Positions 38,277-47,108 of a stretch of DNA of 64,000 nt are shown in pieces. The position numbers and the translations under genes were made by a program. Position 1 is the stretch's first letter. Each line of letters opens with the position of its first letter. Origin of the DNA: Methylobacterium sp. FF17 (GTDB lineage Bacteria; Pseudomonadota; Alphaproteobacteria; Rhizobiales; Beijerinckiaceae); NCBI RefSeq assembly GCF_025813715.1, contig NZ_CP107532.1, forward strand, positions 3,736,001-3,800,000. Direction: 5' to 3'. Below the pieces are notes generated by a model. That model did no database searches. It was not told the origin of the DNA and worked only from the letters and a program-made list of their open reading frames with translations.

Positions 38277-39025
38277 GGCCGTCCGCCCTGTCCCGCCTCT
38301 TCCGTCACCCGGCCACGGGGATCGGTCTGTCCGGCCTCGTTCTCGCCGCGCTCAGTCATCCCCTCGCGGCGACGTGGATCGCCTCGGCGCTCGGGGAGCC
38401 GGCGCGGCGTTCCCTCGACGGAACGCGGCTCCTGGCCCTCGCCGTTCAGCACGCCATCCTGGCCGGGACCGGCTTCGCCTTCGTGGCCAGCCTCGGGCTC
38501 GGCCTCGGCATTCTGGTGACGCGCCCGGTCGCCGCCCCCTGGCGCGGCCTCGTCGATGCCGTGGCGGCGGGCGCCCAAGCGGTGCCGCCGGTCGTGATGG
38601 TGGCGCTGTCCCTGCCGATCCTGGGGTTCGGCGGGCCGCCGACGCTTCTCGCCCTCGTGGCCTACGGGATCATGCCGGTGCTGCGCGGGACGGCGGGCGG
38701 GATCGCGGGGGTCGCGCCCGAGCCTCGCGAGGCCGGCACGGCGATCGGCCTGACCCCGCGCCAGGTGCTGACCCGGATCGAGCTCCCGCTCGCCGCTCCG
38801 GCCATCGTCGAGACCCTGCGCACCGCCCTGGTGCTCGCAATCGCCACCGCCGCCGTCGGCGCGCTCGCCGGTGCACCAACGCTGGGAAGCCCGATCGTGG
38901 CCGGGCTGCAGAACCAGAACCTCGTGCCGATGCTCCAGGGGGCGGCGGCAACCGCCGCCCTGGCCTTCCTCGCCGATGCCGCCCTCTTGGCCGTCACCGG
39001 GCCGTGGCGCGTCAATCGTCCTTGA
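38273..39025 (+). CDS. osmoprotectant ABC transporter permease (YehW-like)
   Basis: 250-residue permease with about six membrane segments and the ABC coupling motif EAGTAIGLTPRQVLTRIELP (near residue 160). It pairs with the upstream permease as YehW does with YehY. The operon ends here: the stop codon lies 14 bp inside the convergent L,D-transpeptidase gene. The ATP-binding subunit (YehX/OsmV) normally found between or after these genes is missing from the cluster and from this window. Confidence 0.9.
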   Translation: MRPSALSRLFRHPATGIGLSGLVLAALSHPLAATWIASALGEPARRSLDGTRLLALAVQHAILAGTGFAFVASLGLGLGILVTRPVAAPWRGLVDAVAAGAQAVPPVVMVALSLPILGFGGPPTLLALVAYGIMPVLRGTAGGIAGVAPEPREAGTAIGLTPRQVLTRIELPLAAPAIVETLRTALVLAIATAAVGALAGAPTLGSPIVAGLQNQNLVPMLQGAAATAALAFLADAALLAVTGPWRVNRP

Positions 39026-40166
39026 AGACGACCTCCGCCCCGCGCGTGACGCGGGTGGCGAGATCGCGCGCGTCCCAGTTCGTCAGGCGGATGCAGCCGT
39101 GCGACTCGGTCTTGCCGACCTTCTCGGGCTCCGGAGTCCCGTGGATCCCATAGGAGGGGATCGACAGGTCGATCCAGACCACACCGACCGGGTTGTTGGG
39201 CCCCGGCGGGATCGTGAACTTGGACTTCGTCTTCACGCCCTCGAACTGGTACTTCGGATCGTAGGTGTAGGTCGGCGCGTAGGCGATGCCCTCGACCTTG
39301 GCCGTGCCGGAGGGCGCCGGCTTCTCCTCGCTGCCGATCGAGGCCGGGTAGAACGCCACGAGCTTGCCGGCCTTGTCGAAGGCTCGGACGGTGCGGCTCT
39401 CCTTGTCGACCTCGATGCGGGTGACGTCCTTCGTCTCGCGATCCGGGCCCGCCTTGTCGCCGTCCCCGTCCTTACCCTTCGCCTTCGGCTTGCCGGTCTC
39501 CAGGGGCTTCACCGCCGCGACCAGGATCACCGTGCCGGCCTTGTCGAAGGCCGCGTCGGGATTCAGTGCCGCGAGCAGGTCCGGGGACATATGGAAGCGC
39601 TCGGCCAGCATCTCACGGATATTGGTGTAGCTGAGCGCGTCGAGGTCGGCTTGGTCCTCCATCTTCGGCGGCAATGTCTCCACGAAGGGTCCGGCCGCAT
39701 CCGCCTCGCTGATCGTGTACTCGGTCAGCACCGGGTCGGCGCCCGTCGCCTGGAGCTTGTCGGCGAGGTCGGGCTTGAGCGCCGGTCCATCCTTCACGCC
39801 GTTCGCCGCCTTCAGGCCGTTCGCCGCGGCGAAGGCCGTGAGCGCGCCGCGCAGGTTGTCGCCGTCGCGCCCATCGATGGCGCCCGGGGAAAAACGTGCC
39901 CGGTCGAGGAGGACCTGCGCCTTGACGAGGGCCGCCTCCGGCCTTTTCGACGCCCCGCGCTTCGGCTTGTCGCCATCGGCGTTCCCGGCATCCGTCAGCG
40001 ACGCGGCTTCCACCGCCTCGCGCGTCAGTTTCGGCGCCTCGGCCTTGCTCGCGGGTTCGCTCTTCGTCTCCGCGAGAGCGGAACCGGCCAGCAAAGCCCA
40101 TGAGAGCGCGGCGAGCCCGCCACCAATCGATCGTCCGACCAGAATCACCGGAAACTCCCGCCCCAT
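39012..40166 (-). CDS. L,D-transpeptidase with N-terminal peptidoglycan-binding-like region
   Basis: 384-residue periplasmic L,D-transpeptidase. The ATG at 40166 begins the signal peptide (IGGGLAALSWALLAGSALA). Residues about 60-180 form a helical domain (KAQVLLDRARFSPGAIDGRD, LRGALTAFAAANGLKAANG) resembling a peptidoglycan-binding repeat. Next come a LysM-like YTNIREMLAERFHMSP segment and a Lys/Asp-rich linker. The YkuD core starts near VDKESRTVRAF and contains IPSYGIHGTPEPEKVGKTES followed by HGCIRLTNWD, with the catalytic Cys. The 3' end overlaps the permease gene by 14 bp tail to tail. Confidence 0.92.
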   Translation of the reverse strand: MGREFPVILVGRSIGGGLAALSWALLAGSALAETKSEPASKAEAPKLTREAVEAASLTDAGNADGDKPKRGASKRPEAALVKAQVLLDRARFSPGAIDGRDGDNLRGALTAFAAANGLKAANGVKDGPALKPDLADKLQATGADPVLTEYTISEADAAGPFVETLPPKMEDQADLDALSYTNIREMLAERFHMSPDLLAALNPDAAFDKAGTVILVAAVKPLETGKPKAKGKDGDGDKAGPDRETKDVTRIEVDKESRTVRAFDKAGKLVAFYPASIGSEEKPAPSGTAKVEGIAYAPTYTYDPKYQFEGVKTKSKFTIPPGPNNPVGVVWIDLSIPSYGIHGTPEPEKVGKTESHGCIRLTNWDARDLATRVTRGAEVVFKDD

Positions 40167-40216
40167 CGCATGAAAACCACGGGGTAAAGGCCGATCGGGC
40201 ATGCCGCGTTCCGCGC

Positions 40217-41161
40217 CTATTGGCAGAGCCGATGCCCGTTGTTGCGCTCCCGCTCGTCGAGGTGGAGATGATTGGCGTGCGCCGCATCCGAACCCGGTCC
40301 CAGCACCGTCCGGAAGAAGCGGCAGGCGCGCGCCCGCACGGTGGCGAGGAACGTCGCCTCGGGCGAGCCGTCCGGCAGGGGCAGCACGCCGATCGCCGCG
40401 CGCTTGGCGAAGGTGAATCCCATCACGTCGATGCCGTTGGCGAAGCTGTGTTCGCTGAGTTTGGCATCGGGGTCATGGTTCTGGCCCCGGCACTCGTAGG
40501 ACGTGCCGATGGCGAGCCCCGTCAGCGGCTGGCCGAGGTCGCGCTCGGCGGCGACCTGCGCCTCGGTCGCCCAGCGCGCCAGGGCCTCGGCGGCGTCGCA
40601 GACCAGGGTGACCGGTGGGTTGAGGGCGAGGTCGTCGCCGAGCGCCGTCACCTTCAGGGGTCGGGCCGCGCCGCACTGGCCGTTGGCGATGGCGGGCAGG
40701 GGCTCGAAGCGGGCGCCGAGGCGCTCCAACCGGCGACGGCAGGCGCCGTCGTCGAGGGGTGCGACGGTGATGGCGAGGGCCGGGCCGGCGAGCTCGGGCG
40801 GACGCGGCGGCGGCACCGGCGTCTCACCCGCCACGGTCGGGCCGGCCGGCGCCGGGCCGAGGTCGGCCGGACGCTCCGGCGGACGCGGGACACCGGATGG
40901 CGCGGGCGAAATCGGGTCGGGTTTGGCTGGCTCGGGTTTGGCCGGCTCGGGCTTGAGGGGCTCCGGTTTGGCGGGCTCGGACGTCCCGAGTTCGATCGGA
41001 CGCGCGGGCGGGGCAGGGGGCGGCATCGGAATCGCCGTCGCGTCCGAGGGAACACCCTTCCCCTCCGCGCTCGCCGCCGGGGTGAACGCGACCGGAAGAC
41101 CGAGCAGGGTCGATGCGGCCAGGGCGACGACGAGGAGGCCGGTTCGGCGGGGCGGGCGCAT
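40217..41161 (-). CDS. extensin-like family protein, M15/LAS-metallopeptidase-like
   Basis: 314-residue secreted protein. A signal peptide (GLLVVALAASTLLGLPVAFT) leads into a Pro-rich linker with KPEP repeats (about residues 55-130). The C-terminal extensin-like domain has several Cys and, near its end, LSEHSFANGIDVMGF followed by DAAHANHLHLDE. The H-x6-D and terminal H-x-H resemble the zinc ligands of D-Ala-D-Ala carboxypeptidases of the LAS/M15 type. A peptidoglycan target is inferred. The ATG at 41161 is chosen over a GTG or similar upstream start, since it begins the signal peptide. It is divergent from the M3 peptidase gene. Confidence 0.82.
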   Translation of the reverse strand: MRPPRRTGLLVVALAASTLLGLPVAFTPAASAEGKGVPSDATAIPMPPPAPPARPIELGTSEPAKPEPLKPEPAKPEPAKPDPISPAPSGVPRPPERPADLGPAPAGPTVAGETPVPPPRPPELAGPALAITVAPLDDGACRRRLERLGARFEPLPAIANGQCGAARPLKVTALGDDLALNPPVTLVCDAAEALARWATEAQVAAERDLGQPLTGLAIGTSYECRGQNHDPDAKLSEHSFANGIDVMGFTFAKRAAIGVLPLPDGSPEATFLATVRARACRFFRTVLGPGSDAAHANHLHLDERERNNGHRLCQ

Positions 41162-41353
41162 GGCGTTTCGATCCTGGTCCGGCAGCGGGCCGCGGGGCGG
41201 CGCATCCGGCCGCACGTTCGGGAGGTTGGCGGCCGGCCGCAAGGGCACGAAGTCCACGCGCGCCGGCAATCGGATCCCATATCGCCTTTGCGCTTCCGGC
41301 CGCGGTGCTTACCTTGCACCGAGACGCGCGACGAACCGCACGAAGGAACACGG

Positions 41354-43441
41354 ATGACCTCTGGCACGCCCGACGCTACCCTCGACACCGCCGCTCCGGC
41401 GGGCATCGGGCCCTTCGCGGAGCGGGTTTGGGCGACGCCCCACGGCCTGCCGCCCTTCGAGCGGATCGCGCCGGCCCATTACCTGCCGGCCTTCGACGCG
41501 GCCCTCGCGAGCCACGAAGCGGAGGTCGCCGCCATCGCCGGGCAGGCGGCACCCGCGACATTCGCCAACACGGTCGAAGCCCTGGAACGCGCCGGACACG
41601 ACCTCGACCGGGTCGCCTCTGTGTTCTTTAACCTGAGCGGAAGCCACACCAACCCCGAGCTCCAGGCGGTCGAGCGCGCGATCACGCCCCGCCTCGCTCG
41701 CCACGGCAGCGCGATCTACCTGAATGCCGACTTGTGGGCGCGCATCTCCGCCATCGACCCGGAGGCAGAGGGCCTCGGGCCGGAACAGCGCCGGGTGCTC
41801 GACCGCTATCGCACGCGCTTCCGGCGCTCGGGCGCCGACCTCGCCCCCGAGGCCAAGGCCCGGATGGCCGAAATCGCCGGCCGCATGGCCGAACTCGGCA
41901 CCCGCTTCAGCCAGAACCTGCTCGCCGACGAGGGCGCCTTCGCGCTGCCGCTCGAAACCGAGGCGGACCTGGCCGGCCTGCCGCCCTTCCTGCGCGCCGC
42001 ATCCGCTTCGGCCGCGAAGGAGCGCGGCTCCACCCACAGCCACGTCATCACCCTGTCCCGCTCGCTGATCGAGCCGTTCCTGGTGTTCTCCACCCGGCGC
42101 GACCTGCGCGAGAAGGCCTACGAGGCCTGGACCCGGCGCGGGGAGAACGGCGGCGACACGGACAATCGCGGGCTCATCGCCAAGATCGTGGCCCTGCGCG
42201 CCGAGCGGGCCCGCCTCCTCGGCTTCGAGAGCTTCGCGCATTTCAAGCTCTCGGACACGATGGCGGGCTCGCCCGACCGGGCCATGGATCTCCTGCGGGA
42301 CGTCTGGACCCCGGCCCACCACCGGGCCGCGGCCGAGCGCGACCGCCTCCAGGCCCTGATCCAGGCGGAAGGCCACAACTTCGACCTCGCGCGGCACGAT
42401 TGGCGCCACTACGCCGAGAAACTGCGCCGGGCCGAACACGATCTCGATGAGGGCGAGATCAAGCCGTACCTCTCCCTCGACGGCGTTATTGCGGCCGCCT
42501 TCGACACGGCCTCACGCCTGTTCGGGCTCCGGTTCGAGGAACTCGCCGACGCGCCGCGCTACCATCCGGATGTGCGCGCCTGGGCGGTACGGGATGCCGA
42601 CGGCTCGGAGGTCGGGCTGTTCCTGGGCGACTACTTCGCCCGCGCCTCGAAGCGCAGCGGCGCCTGGATGAGCGCCTTCCGCTCGCAGGAGCGCCTCAAC
42701 GGCGACGTGAAGCCGATCATCGTCAACGTGATGAACTTCGCGCGCGCGCCGGACGGCGAGGCGACGCTGCTCTCCTTCGACGATGCCCGCACCCTGTTCC
42801 ACGAGTTCGGCCACGCCCTGCACGGCCTCCTGTCGGACGTGACCTACCCGCTCCTGGCCGGCACCGCCGTCTCGGGCGACTTCGTCGAACTGCCCTCGCA
42901 GCTCTACGAGCACTGGCTCGAGCAGCCGGAGGTATTGCGGGCCCATGCCCGGCATCACCGCACGGGCGAGCCGATGCCGGAGGATCTCCTGAAGCGGCTG
43001 CTCGCCGCGCGGACCTTCAACCAGGGCTTCGCCACGATCGAGTACACCGCGTCGGCCATCGTGGACATGACCCTGCACCTCTCGAGCGCCGGGGAGGCGG
43101 GCCTCGACGTCGCCGAATTCGAGGCGGACGCGCTGAAGCGCATCGCGATGCCGGCCGAGATCGCGATGCGTCACCGGACGCCGCACTTCGCGCACATCTT
43201 CTCGGGCGACGGCTACGCGGCGGGCTATTACAGCTATCTCTGGTCGGAGGTGCTCGACGCCGACGCCTTCGATGCCTTCCGGGAGGCGGGGGACATCTTT
43301 CACCCGGAAACGGCGGCACGCCTGCGCCGGTACATCTACGGGGCCGGGAACCTGCGCGACCCGGGCGAGGCCTATACCGCCTTCCGTGGACGCCTGCCGA
43401 GCATCGATCCGCTGCTGCGCCAGCGCGGGCTCGCGGCCTGA
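41354..43441 (+). CDS. M3 family metallopeptidase (Dcp/OpdA-like)
   Basis: 695-residue oligopeptidase of the M3 family, most like peptidyl-dipeptidase Dcp. The zinc motif HEFGHALHGLLSD lies near residue 485, followed by GTAVSGDFVELPSQLYEHWL and, further on, FSGDGYAAGYYSYLWSEVLD, both typical of Dcp. It degrades peptides in the cytoplasm. The ATG at 41354 follows GAAGGAACACGG. Length fits the family (680-700). Confidence 0.95.
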   Translation: MTSGTPDATLDTAAPAGIGPFAERVWATPHGLPPFERIAPAHYLPAFDAALASHEAEVAAIAGQAAPATFANTVEALERAGHDLDRVASVFFNLSGSHTNPELQAVERAITPRLARHGSAIYLNADLWARISAIDPEAEGLGPEQRRVLDRYRTRFRRSGADLAPEAKARMAEIAGRMAELGTRFSQNLLADEGAFALPLETEADLAGLPPFLRAASASAAKERGSTHSHVITLSRSLIEPFLVFSTRRDLREKAYEAWTRRGENGGDTDNRGLIAKIVALRAERARLLGFESFAHFKLSDTMAGSPDRAMDLLRDVWTPAHHRAAAERDRLQALIQAEGHNFDLARHDWRHYAEKLRRAEHDLDEGEIKPYLSLDGVIAAAFDTASRLFGLRFEELADAPRYHPDVRAWAVRDADGSEVGLFLGDYFARASKRSGAWMSAFRSQERLNGDVKPIIVNVMNFARAPDGEATLLSFDDARTLFHEFGHALHGLLSDVTYPLLAGTAVSGDFVELPSQLYEHWLEQPEVLRAHARHHRTGEPMPEDLLKRLLAARTFNQGFATIEYTASAIVDMTLHLSSAGEAGLDVAEFEADALKRIAMPAEIAMRHRTPHFAHIFSGDGYAAGYYSYLWSEVLDADAFDAFREAGDIFHPETAARLRRYIYGAGNLRDPGEAYTAFRGRLPSIDPLLRQRGLAA

Positions 43442-43512
43442 TCGGCATGGTAACGGTTTCGTAAAGAAACAGCCTTAACGAATGCTTCCTGGTCATTCGG
43501 GAAGCACGGATC

Positions 43513-44337
43513 ATGACGGATAAGGTGCTCGCGTCGTCGGCGGAAACCTCGCCCGACGCTCTGCTGAAGCAGGCGATCCTCGGAGCGCGTGCTTCGGCCG
43601 GGAAGGCTTCGGCGGGGAAGGCTTCGGCAGCCTCCGCGGAGCCGGCACGATCGGCGTGGCGCCTCGACCCCCGTCTTGCCGGGTTCACGGCGGCGGCGCT
43701 GGGTCTCGGCGTCCTGCTCGGCGCCGGGGCCGTCAGCCTGACGCTGCCCCGCGCGCCGGAAAGCGCCGAGGCACTGGGCCAGATCCGCCATCAGGTCGAG
43801 GCGATGCGAACCGAAGCCGATCGGCAGGTCGAGCGGCTGAGCAGAAGCCTGGCGCAACTCCAGGAGGGCGCGGAGGCTGCGCGCTCCGAAGCCAAGACCC
43901 GCAACGCGACCCTCGCCGAGCGCATCGGCCGGGCCGAGCAGTCGCTGGCCGCCAAGGTCGCCACGGTGGGCGACCGACTCGAACAGGCCGAGAAGGAACA
44001 ATCCGGTCGCCTTGCCGCCCTGACGACGCAGATCGAGAAGCGCGCGGCCGCCCCCATCGCCGCGCCGCCGGCGGCCCAGGCGAGCAAGGCCGCCGCGGCC
44101 GAGCCCACGGAGACCGGCACGCTTCCGGACAAGCCCAAGCCCGCACCAACCGAGAATTGGGCCGTGCGCGAAGTCTATGATGGGATCGCAGTGCTGGAGG
44201 ATCGCAAGCGCCGGCTGGTCGAGGTCGCCCCTGGCGATACCGTTCCGGGCATCGGCCGCGTCGAGACCATCGAACGGCGTGGCAAGGGCTGGGTCGTCGT
44301 GACCAAGCAGGGACTCATCACGCCCCAGACGTGGTGA
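43513..44337 (+). CDS. membrane-anchored coiled-coil protein
   Basis: 274-residue protein of unrecognised family. The N-terminus is cytoplasmic and Ala/Ser/Lys-rich with the triplet repeat ASAGKASAGKAS. One membrane helix follows (FTAAALGLGVLLGAGAVSLTL, about residues 57-77). Next is a periplasmic coiled coil (about residues 85-180, IRHQVEAMRTEADRQVERLS) and an Ala/Pro-rich linker. The folded C-terminus is NWAVREVYDGIAVLEDRKRR, VAPGDTVPGIGRVETIERRG, then WVVVTKQGLI. A small beta-domain of this kind ends many Rhizobiales envelope proteins. It may tether to the cell wall, but the role is unknown. Confidence 0.8.
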   Translation: MTDKVLASSAETSPDALLKQAILGARASAGKASAGKASAASAEPARSAWRLDPRLAGFTAAALGLGVLLGAGAVSLTLPRAPESAEALGQIRHQVEAMRTEADRQVERLSRSLAQLQEGAEAARSEAKTRNATLAERIGRAEQSLAAKVATVGDRLEQAEKEQSGRLAALTTQIEKRAAAPIAAPPAAQASKAAAAEPTETGTLPDKPKPAPTENWAVREVYDGIAVLEDRKRRLVEVAPGDTVPGIGRVETIERRGKGWVVVTKQGLITPQTW

Positions 44338-44350
44338 CGTCGCCGCGCGT

Positions 44351-44566
44351 CTAGGAGCTCTGCGCCTCGATCTCGGTCTCGGCGCTGCGGACCGGGAAAC
44401 GCGGCTCGATCGTCATGGGATCGGCGATCATCGCGCCACGCGCCGCGCGGTTGCGGCCGTGGGTCAATGCCCGCGTCTGCGCCTCGGCGGACGGGTGCAG
44501 GATCGCCGCAAGGAAGGCGAAACCTTCGTAGTCGGAATCCAGGTTTTTGGCTTCGAACACAGGCAT
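44351..44566 (-). CDS. small protein of unknown function
   Basis: 71-residue protein starting at the ATG 44566 (MPVFEAKNLDSDYEGFAFLA). It has a short N-terminal hydrophobic patch, no signal peptide and an Arg/Glu-rich tail. Good codon bias and a compact frame argue that it is real, but I do not recognise the family. It converges with the coiled-coil protein gene with a 13-bp gap. The 177-bp region upstream (44567-44743) contains AT-rich sequence with two TTAAC motifs. Confidence 0.55.
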   Translation of the reverse strand: MPVFEAKNLDSDYEGFAFLAAILHPSAEAQTRALTHGRNRAARGAMIADPMTIEPRFPVRSAETEIEAQSS

Positions 44567-44743
44567 GATGGCCACCGGACCCGGGGTCCCGAGAGGCTCC
44601 CGGTGGGAGCCGCAGAACCTGTCATTGGCAGATAATGGGGATAACGGCAATAAGTTCCGGAACCCCACGAATGTTTACCATTAACTCATGTTTGCACTGC
44701 GCCGAAGATTAACGCGGTGCGGTCCCGCACGCGATTACAGTGT

Positions 44744-45622
44744 TCAGGTGGCCCGATAGAAATCGCCCGGGACGCCCGCCACGCCGGTCTCAAGCACGAA
44801 CAGGTGCCCCGCCACCGGGTCGAGATCCGGTGACCGATCGCGAGAGCCCGTCGTCACATAGAGACGCGTCAGCTCGGAGCCGCCGAAGGCGCATTTCGTG
44901 ACCAGCGGAGTCGGCATCCGCACCAAACGCTCGATCCGGCCCTCCGGATCGAACCGGGTGATGCGCGCGCCGCCGTAGTGACACACCCACAGGTGGGCCT
45001 GCGCATCCACGGTGAGCCCGTCCGGCTTGCCCCAGTCCGGCTCGAAGCGGACGAAGGGGCGCGCAGGCCCCACCACGCCGTCGGACAGATCGTGCACCCG
45101 GATCAGGCCCTCGGCCGTATCCGCCGTGAAGATCCGGGCGCCGTCCGGCGTGACGGCAGGGCCGTTCGACACCGTCACCGCACCCCCGAAGGATTGGAGC
45201 CGCCCGGCCTGCCAGCGATGGAACGCGCCTCGGGGTTCGGCCTCGCGATCGTCCATCGTGCTGAAGTAGAGGGCGCCATCCGGGCCGACCTGCCCGCTGT
45301 TGAGCCGGTCCCGGTCCGCGTGCCCTTCCGGCGCCACCACGGGCACACGATGGCCGGTCTGCAGGTTCAGGAGCGCGGCGCCGGACCGAAATCCGGCGAC
45401 CACCGTGTCGGGATCGTCGGTCAGCAGGGCAAAGCCGAGCTTTTCCGCCTGCGGGAAGGTCTGCGTGGTTCCGGTCTGCGGGTGAAACCGCCAGATCGCC
45501 GGCGCCTCGACATCGACCCAGGTGAGCGTTCCGGAACGCGCATCCCAGGTCGCCTCCTCCCCGAGGACGCAGCGGCACGCGACCGCGACGGACGGGGATT
45601 GCGGATGGACGGTGACGGACAT
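44744..45622 (-). CDS. SMP-30/gluconolactonase/LRE family protein
   Basis: 292-residue six-bladed beta-propeller of the SMP-30 (regucalcin/gluconolactonase) family. Expected metal ligands are present: Glu in VLGEEATWDARSGTLTWVDV, Asn in VSNGPAVTPDGARIFTADTA and Asp in GKPDGLTVDAQAHLWVCHYG. Such enzymes hydrolyse sugar lactones, and the substrate here is unspecified. No signal peptide, so probably cytoplasmic. The flavoprotein gene upstream is on the same strand, 71 bp away. Confidence 0.92.
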   Translation of the reverse strand: MSVTVHPQSPSVAVACRCVLGEEATWDARSGTLTWVDVEAPAIWRFHPQTGTTQTFPQAEKLGFALLTDDPDTVVAGFRSGAALLNLQTGHRVPVVAPEGHADRDRLNSGQVGPDGALYFSTMDDREAEPRGAFHRWQAGRLQSFGGAVTVSNGPAVTPDGARIFTADTAEGLIRVHDLSDGVVGPARPFVRFEPDWGKPDGLTVDAQAHLWVCHYGGARITRFDPEGRIERLVRMPTPLVTKCAFGGSELTRLYVTTGSRDRSPDLDPVAGHLFVLETGVAGVPGDFYRAT

Positions 45623-45693
45623 CGATTCGGGCTCCCGGGGAAGGGCGGGGATGGGCGGTGCGTTCCGGAGCGGGCGCTGGGCGCCCGTCGCGG

Positions 45694-46593
45694 TCAGGCG
45701 ACGTCCTCGCGCAGGAGTTCGGTGTTGGCGGCAAAGGCCGCCATCGCCCCTTCCGCGGCGGCAACGACGGCGAACTGCACCCGGCGGGAGGCATCCCCCG
45801 CCACGAAGAGCCCGGGCACGTTGGTGGTCTCGTACTCCCCGGTCGGGACAGTCCCCTTGTCCGTCAGATCGCAGCCGAGTTGTGCGATCAGATCCGAGGG
45901 GCCGCAGGGGACCGGCATCAGGAAGACCGCGTGGCAGGCCCGGGTAGCGCCGTCCGCGAAGACGAGACGTTCCGCGCGGTCGCCGTTGCCCTCCAGGCGC
46001 GCGATGGCCGTCTCGATCACGTCGATGCCGTGGCCGTCCAGGCGCGCGCGGTCATGGTCGGAGAGCGCGGTCTCATGGGCATCGGTGCAGAGGGTGACGT
46101 CCCGGCTCCACACCGTCAGTTCCAGGGCGACGCCCTTGGCGGAGGGTCCGTGCGCGTAGGCGACGAGGGGCTGGTCGCGGTTCTCGTAACCGTCGCAATA
46201 GGGGCAGGAATGCACCCCGTGTCCCCAGTAGGTGTCGAAGCCTTCGATGGAGGGGAGCGCCTGATGCAGCCCGGTGGCGATGATCAGCTTGCGCGCCGTC
46301 TCCCGGGTTCCGTCCGCGAGGGTAACGGCGAATCCCGTGTCCCGTCGCTCCGCTCGGACGATGGCGACGTCGCGCCGCTCCACCGTGTCGTATCGCGCGA
46401 GATCGGCCTGCGCCTGGGTGCGAAGCTCGAAGGGCGGCGTCCCGTCCCGCGTGAAGACGCCCCACGTGCGGCGCGCGACGGCGTTGCGTGGCGTCCCGGA
46501 ATCGCAGAGCAGCACGGTCCGCCGGCACCGGCCCAGGATGAGGGCCGCGTTGAGCCCCGCCGGCCCGCCGCCGACGATGATGACGTCGCGCAT
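45694..46593 (-). CDS. thioredoxin-reductase-like NAD(P)/FAD-dependent oxidoreductase
   Basis: 299-residue two-domain flavoprotein. The FAD motif DVIIVGGGPAGLNAALILGR opens the protein, ATG is in LIIATGLHQALP, and the redox pair CPYC is in GVHSCPYCDGYENRD. The C-terminal FAD motif is NVPGLFVAGDA. The second dinucleotide-binding motif is degenerate (AYAHGPSAKGVALEL in place of GxGxxA), so the electron donor is uncertain. It probably reduces a small thiol substrate or disulfide in the cytosol. Same strand as the SMP-30 gene (71 bp apart) and 129 bp downstream of grxD. Confidence 0.88.
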   Translation of the reverse strand: MRDVIIVGGGPAGLNAALILGRCRRTVLLCDSGTPRNAVARRTWGVFTRDGTPPFELRTQAQADLARYDTVERRDVAIVRAERRDTGFAVTLADGTRETARKLIIATGLHQALPSIEGFDTYWGHGVHSCPYCDGYENRDQPLVAYAHGPSAKGVALELTVWSRDVTLCTDAHETALSDHDRARLDGHGIDVIETAIARLEGNGDRAERLVFADGATRACHAVFLMPVPCGPSDLIAQLGCDLTDKGTVPTGEYETTNVPGLFVAGDASRRVQFAVVAAAEGAMAAFAANTELLREDVA

Positions 46594-46673
46594 TCGTATC
46601 GCCCCCAGACCCGAACATGCACGATTAACGGTCGCGCGCGGGGGGATGTTCGTCGGTCGCGTCGCCGGACATG

Positions 46674-46695
46674 GAAAAGGGCGCTCGCGCGCCCT
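46674..46695 (-). terminator. Rho-independent terminator after grxD
   Basis: On the minus strand AGGGCGC, loop GCGA, GCGCCCT followed by TTTTCC. Stem of 7 bp, 28 bp past the grxD stop codon. Confidence 0.78.
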
Positions 46696-46722
46696 CGTTC
46701 CGTGTCGTCGGGACGTCGCGTT

Positions 46723-47064
46723 TCAGGCGGCGGTGGGAGCCTTCACGGGGATGCCCTTCTCGGACAGGAACTGATGCAGTTCGCCCGACTGGAACATCTC
46801 GCGGGTGATATCGCAGCCGCCGACGAATTCGCCCTTCACGTAGATCTGCGGGATCGTCGGCCAGTTGGAAAAGGCCTTGATGCCGTCGCGGACCGCCATG
46901 TCGTCCAGCACGTTCACGCCCTTGAACGGCACTTCCAGGTAGTTGAGGATCTGCACGACCTGGCCCGAGAAGCCGCACATCGGGAATTGCGGCGTGCCCT
47001 TCATGAACACGACCACGTCCTGGGACTTGATCTCGTTCTCGATCGTGGTTTTCGCGTCGGTCAT
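46723..47064 (-). CDS. grxD: monothiol glutaredoxin, Grx4 family
   Basis: 113-residue CGFS-type monothiol glutaredoxin that carries or delivers 2Fe-2S clusters, often with BolA. Motifs: [20 protein letters not shown] (Cys near residue 30), [20 protein letters not shown] and the C-terminal LSEKGIPVK. The start at 47064 matches the standard N-terminus; an upstream start at 47085 would add seven residues. It lies downstream of bolA and DUF29 on the same strand. The BolA partner is encoded 578 bp upstream, so the pair flanks the DUF29 gene. Confidence 0.97.
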   Translation of the reverse strand: MTDAKTTIENEIKSQDVVVFMKGTPQFPMCGFSGQVVQILNYLEVPFKGVNVLDDMAVRDGIKAFSNWPTIPQIYVKGEFVGGCDITREMFQSGELHQFLSEKGIPVKAPTAA

Positions 47065-47108
47065 GGGAGTCCTCATTCGTCTCAAGTCGTGAGTGTTCAG
47101 GCTTGAAT

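Noticed and set aside
44680..44715. CtrA-like TTAAC half-sites upstream of the small protein gene
   Set aside because: Spacing and flanks do not match the consensus; AT-rich sequence alone is not evidence.
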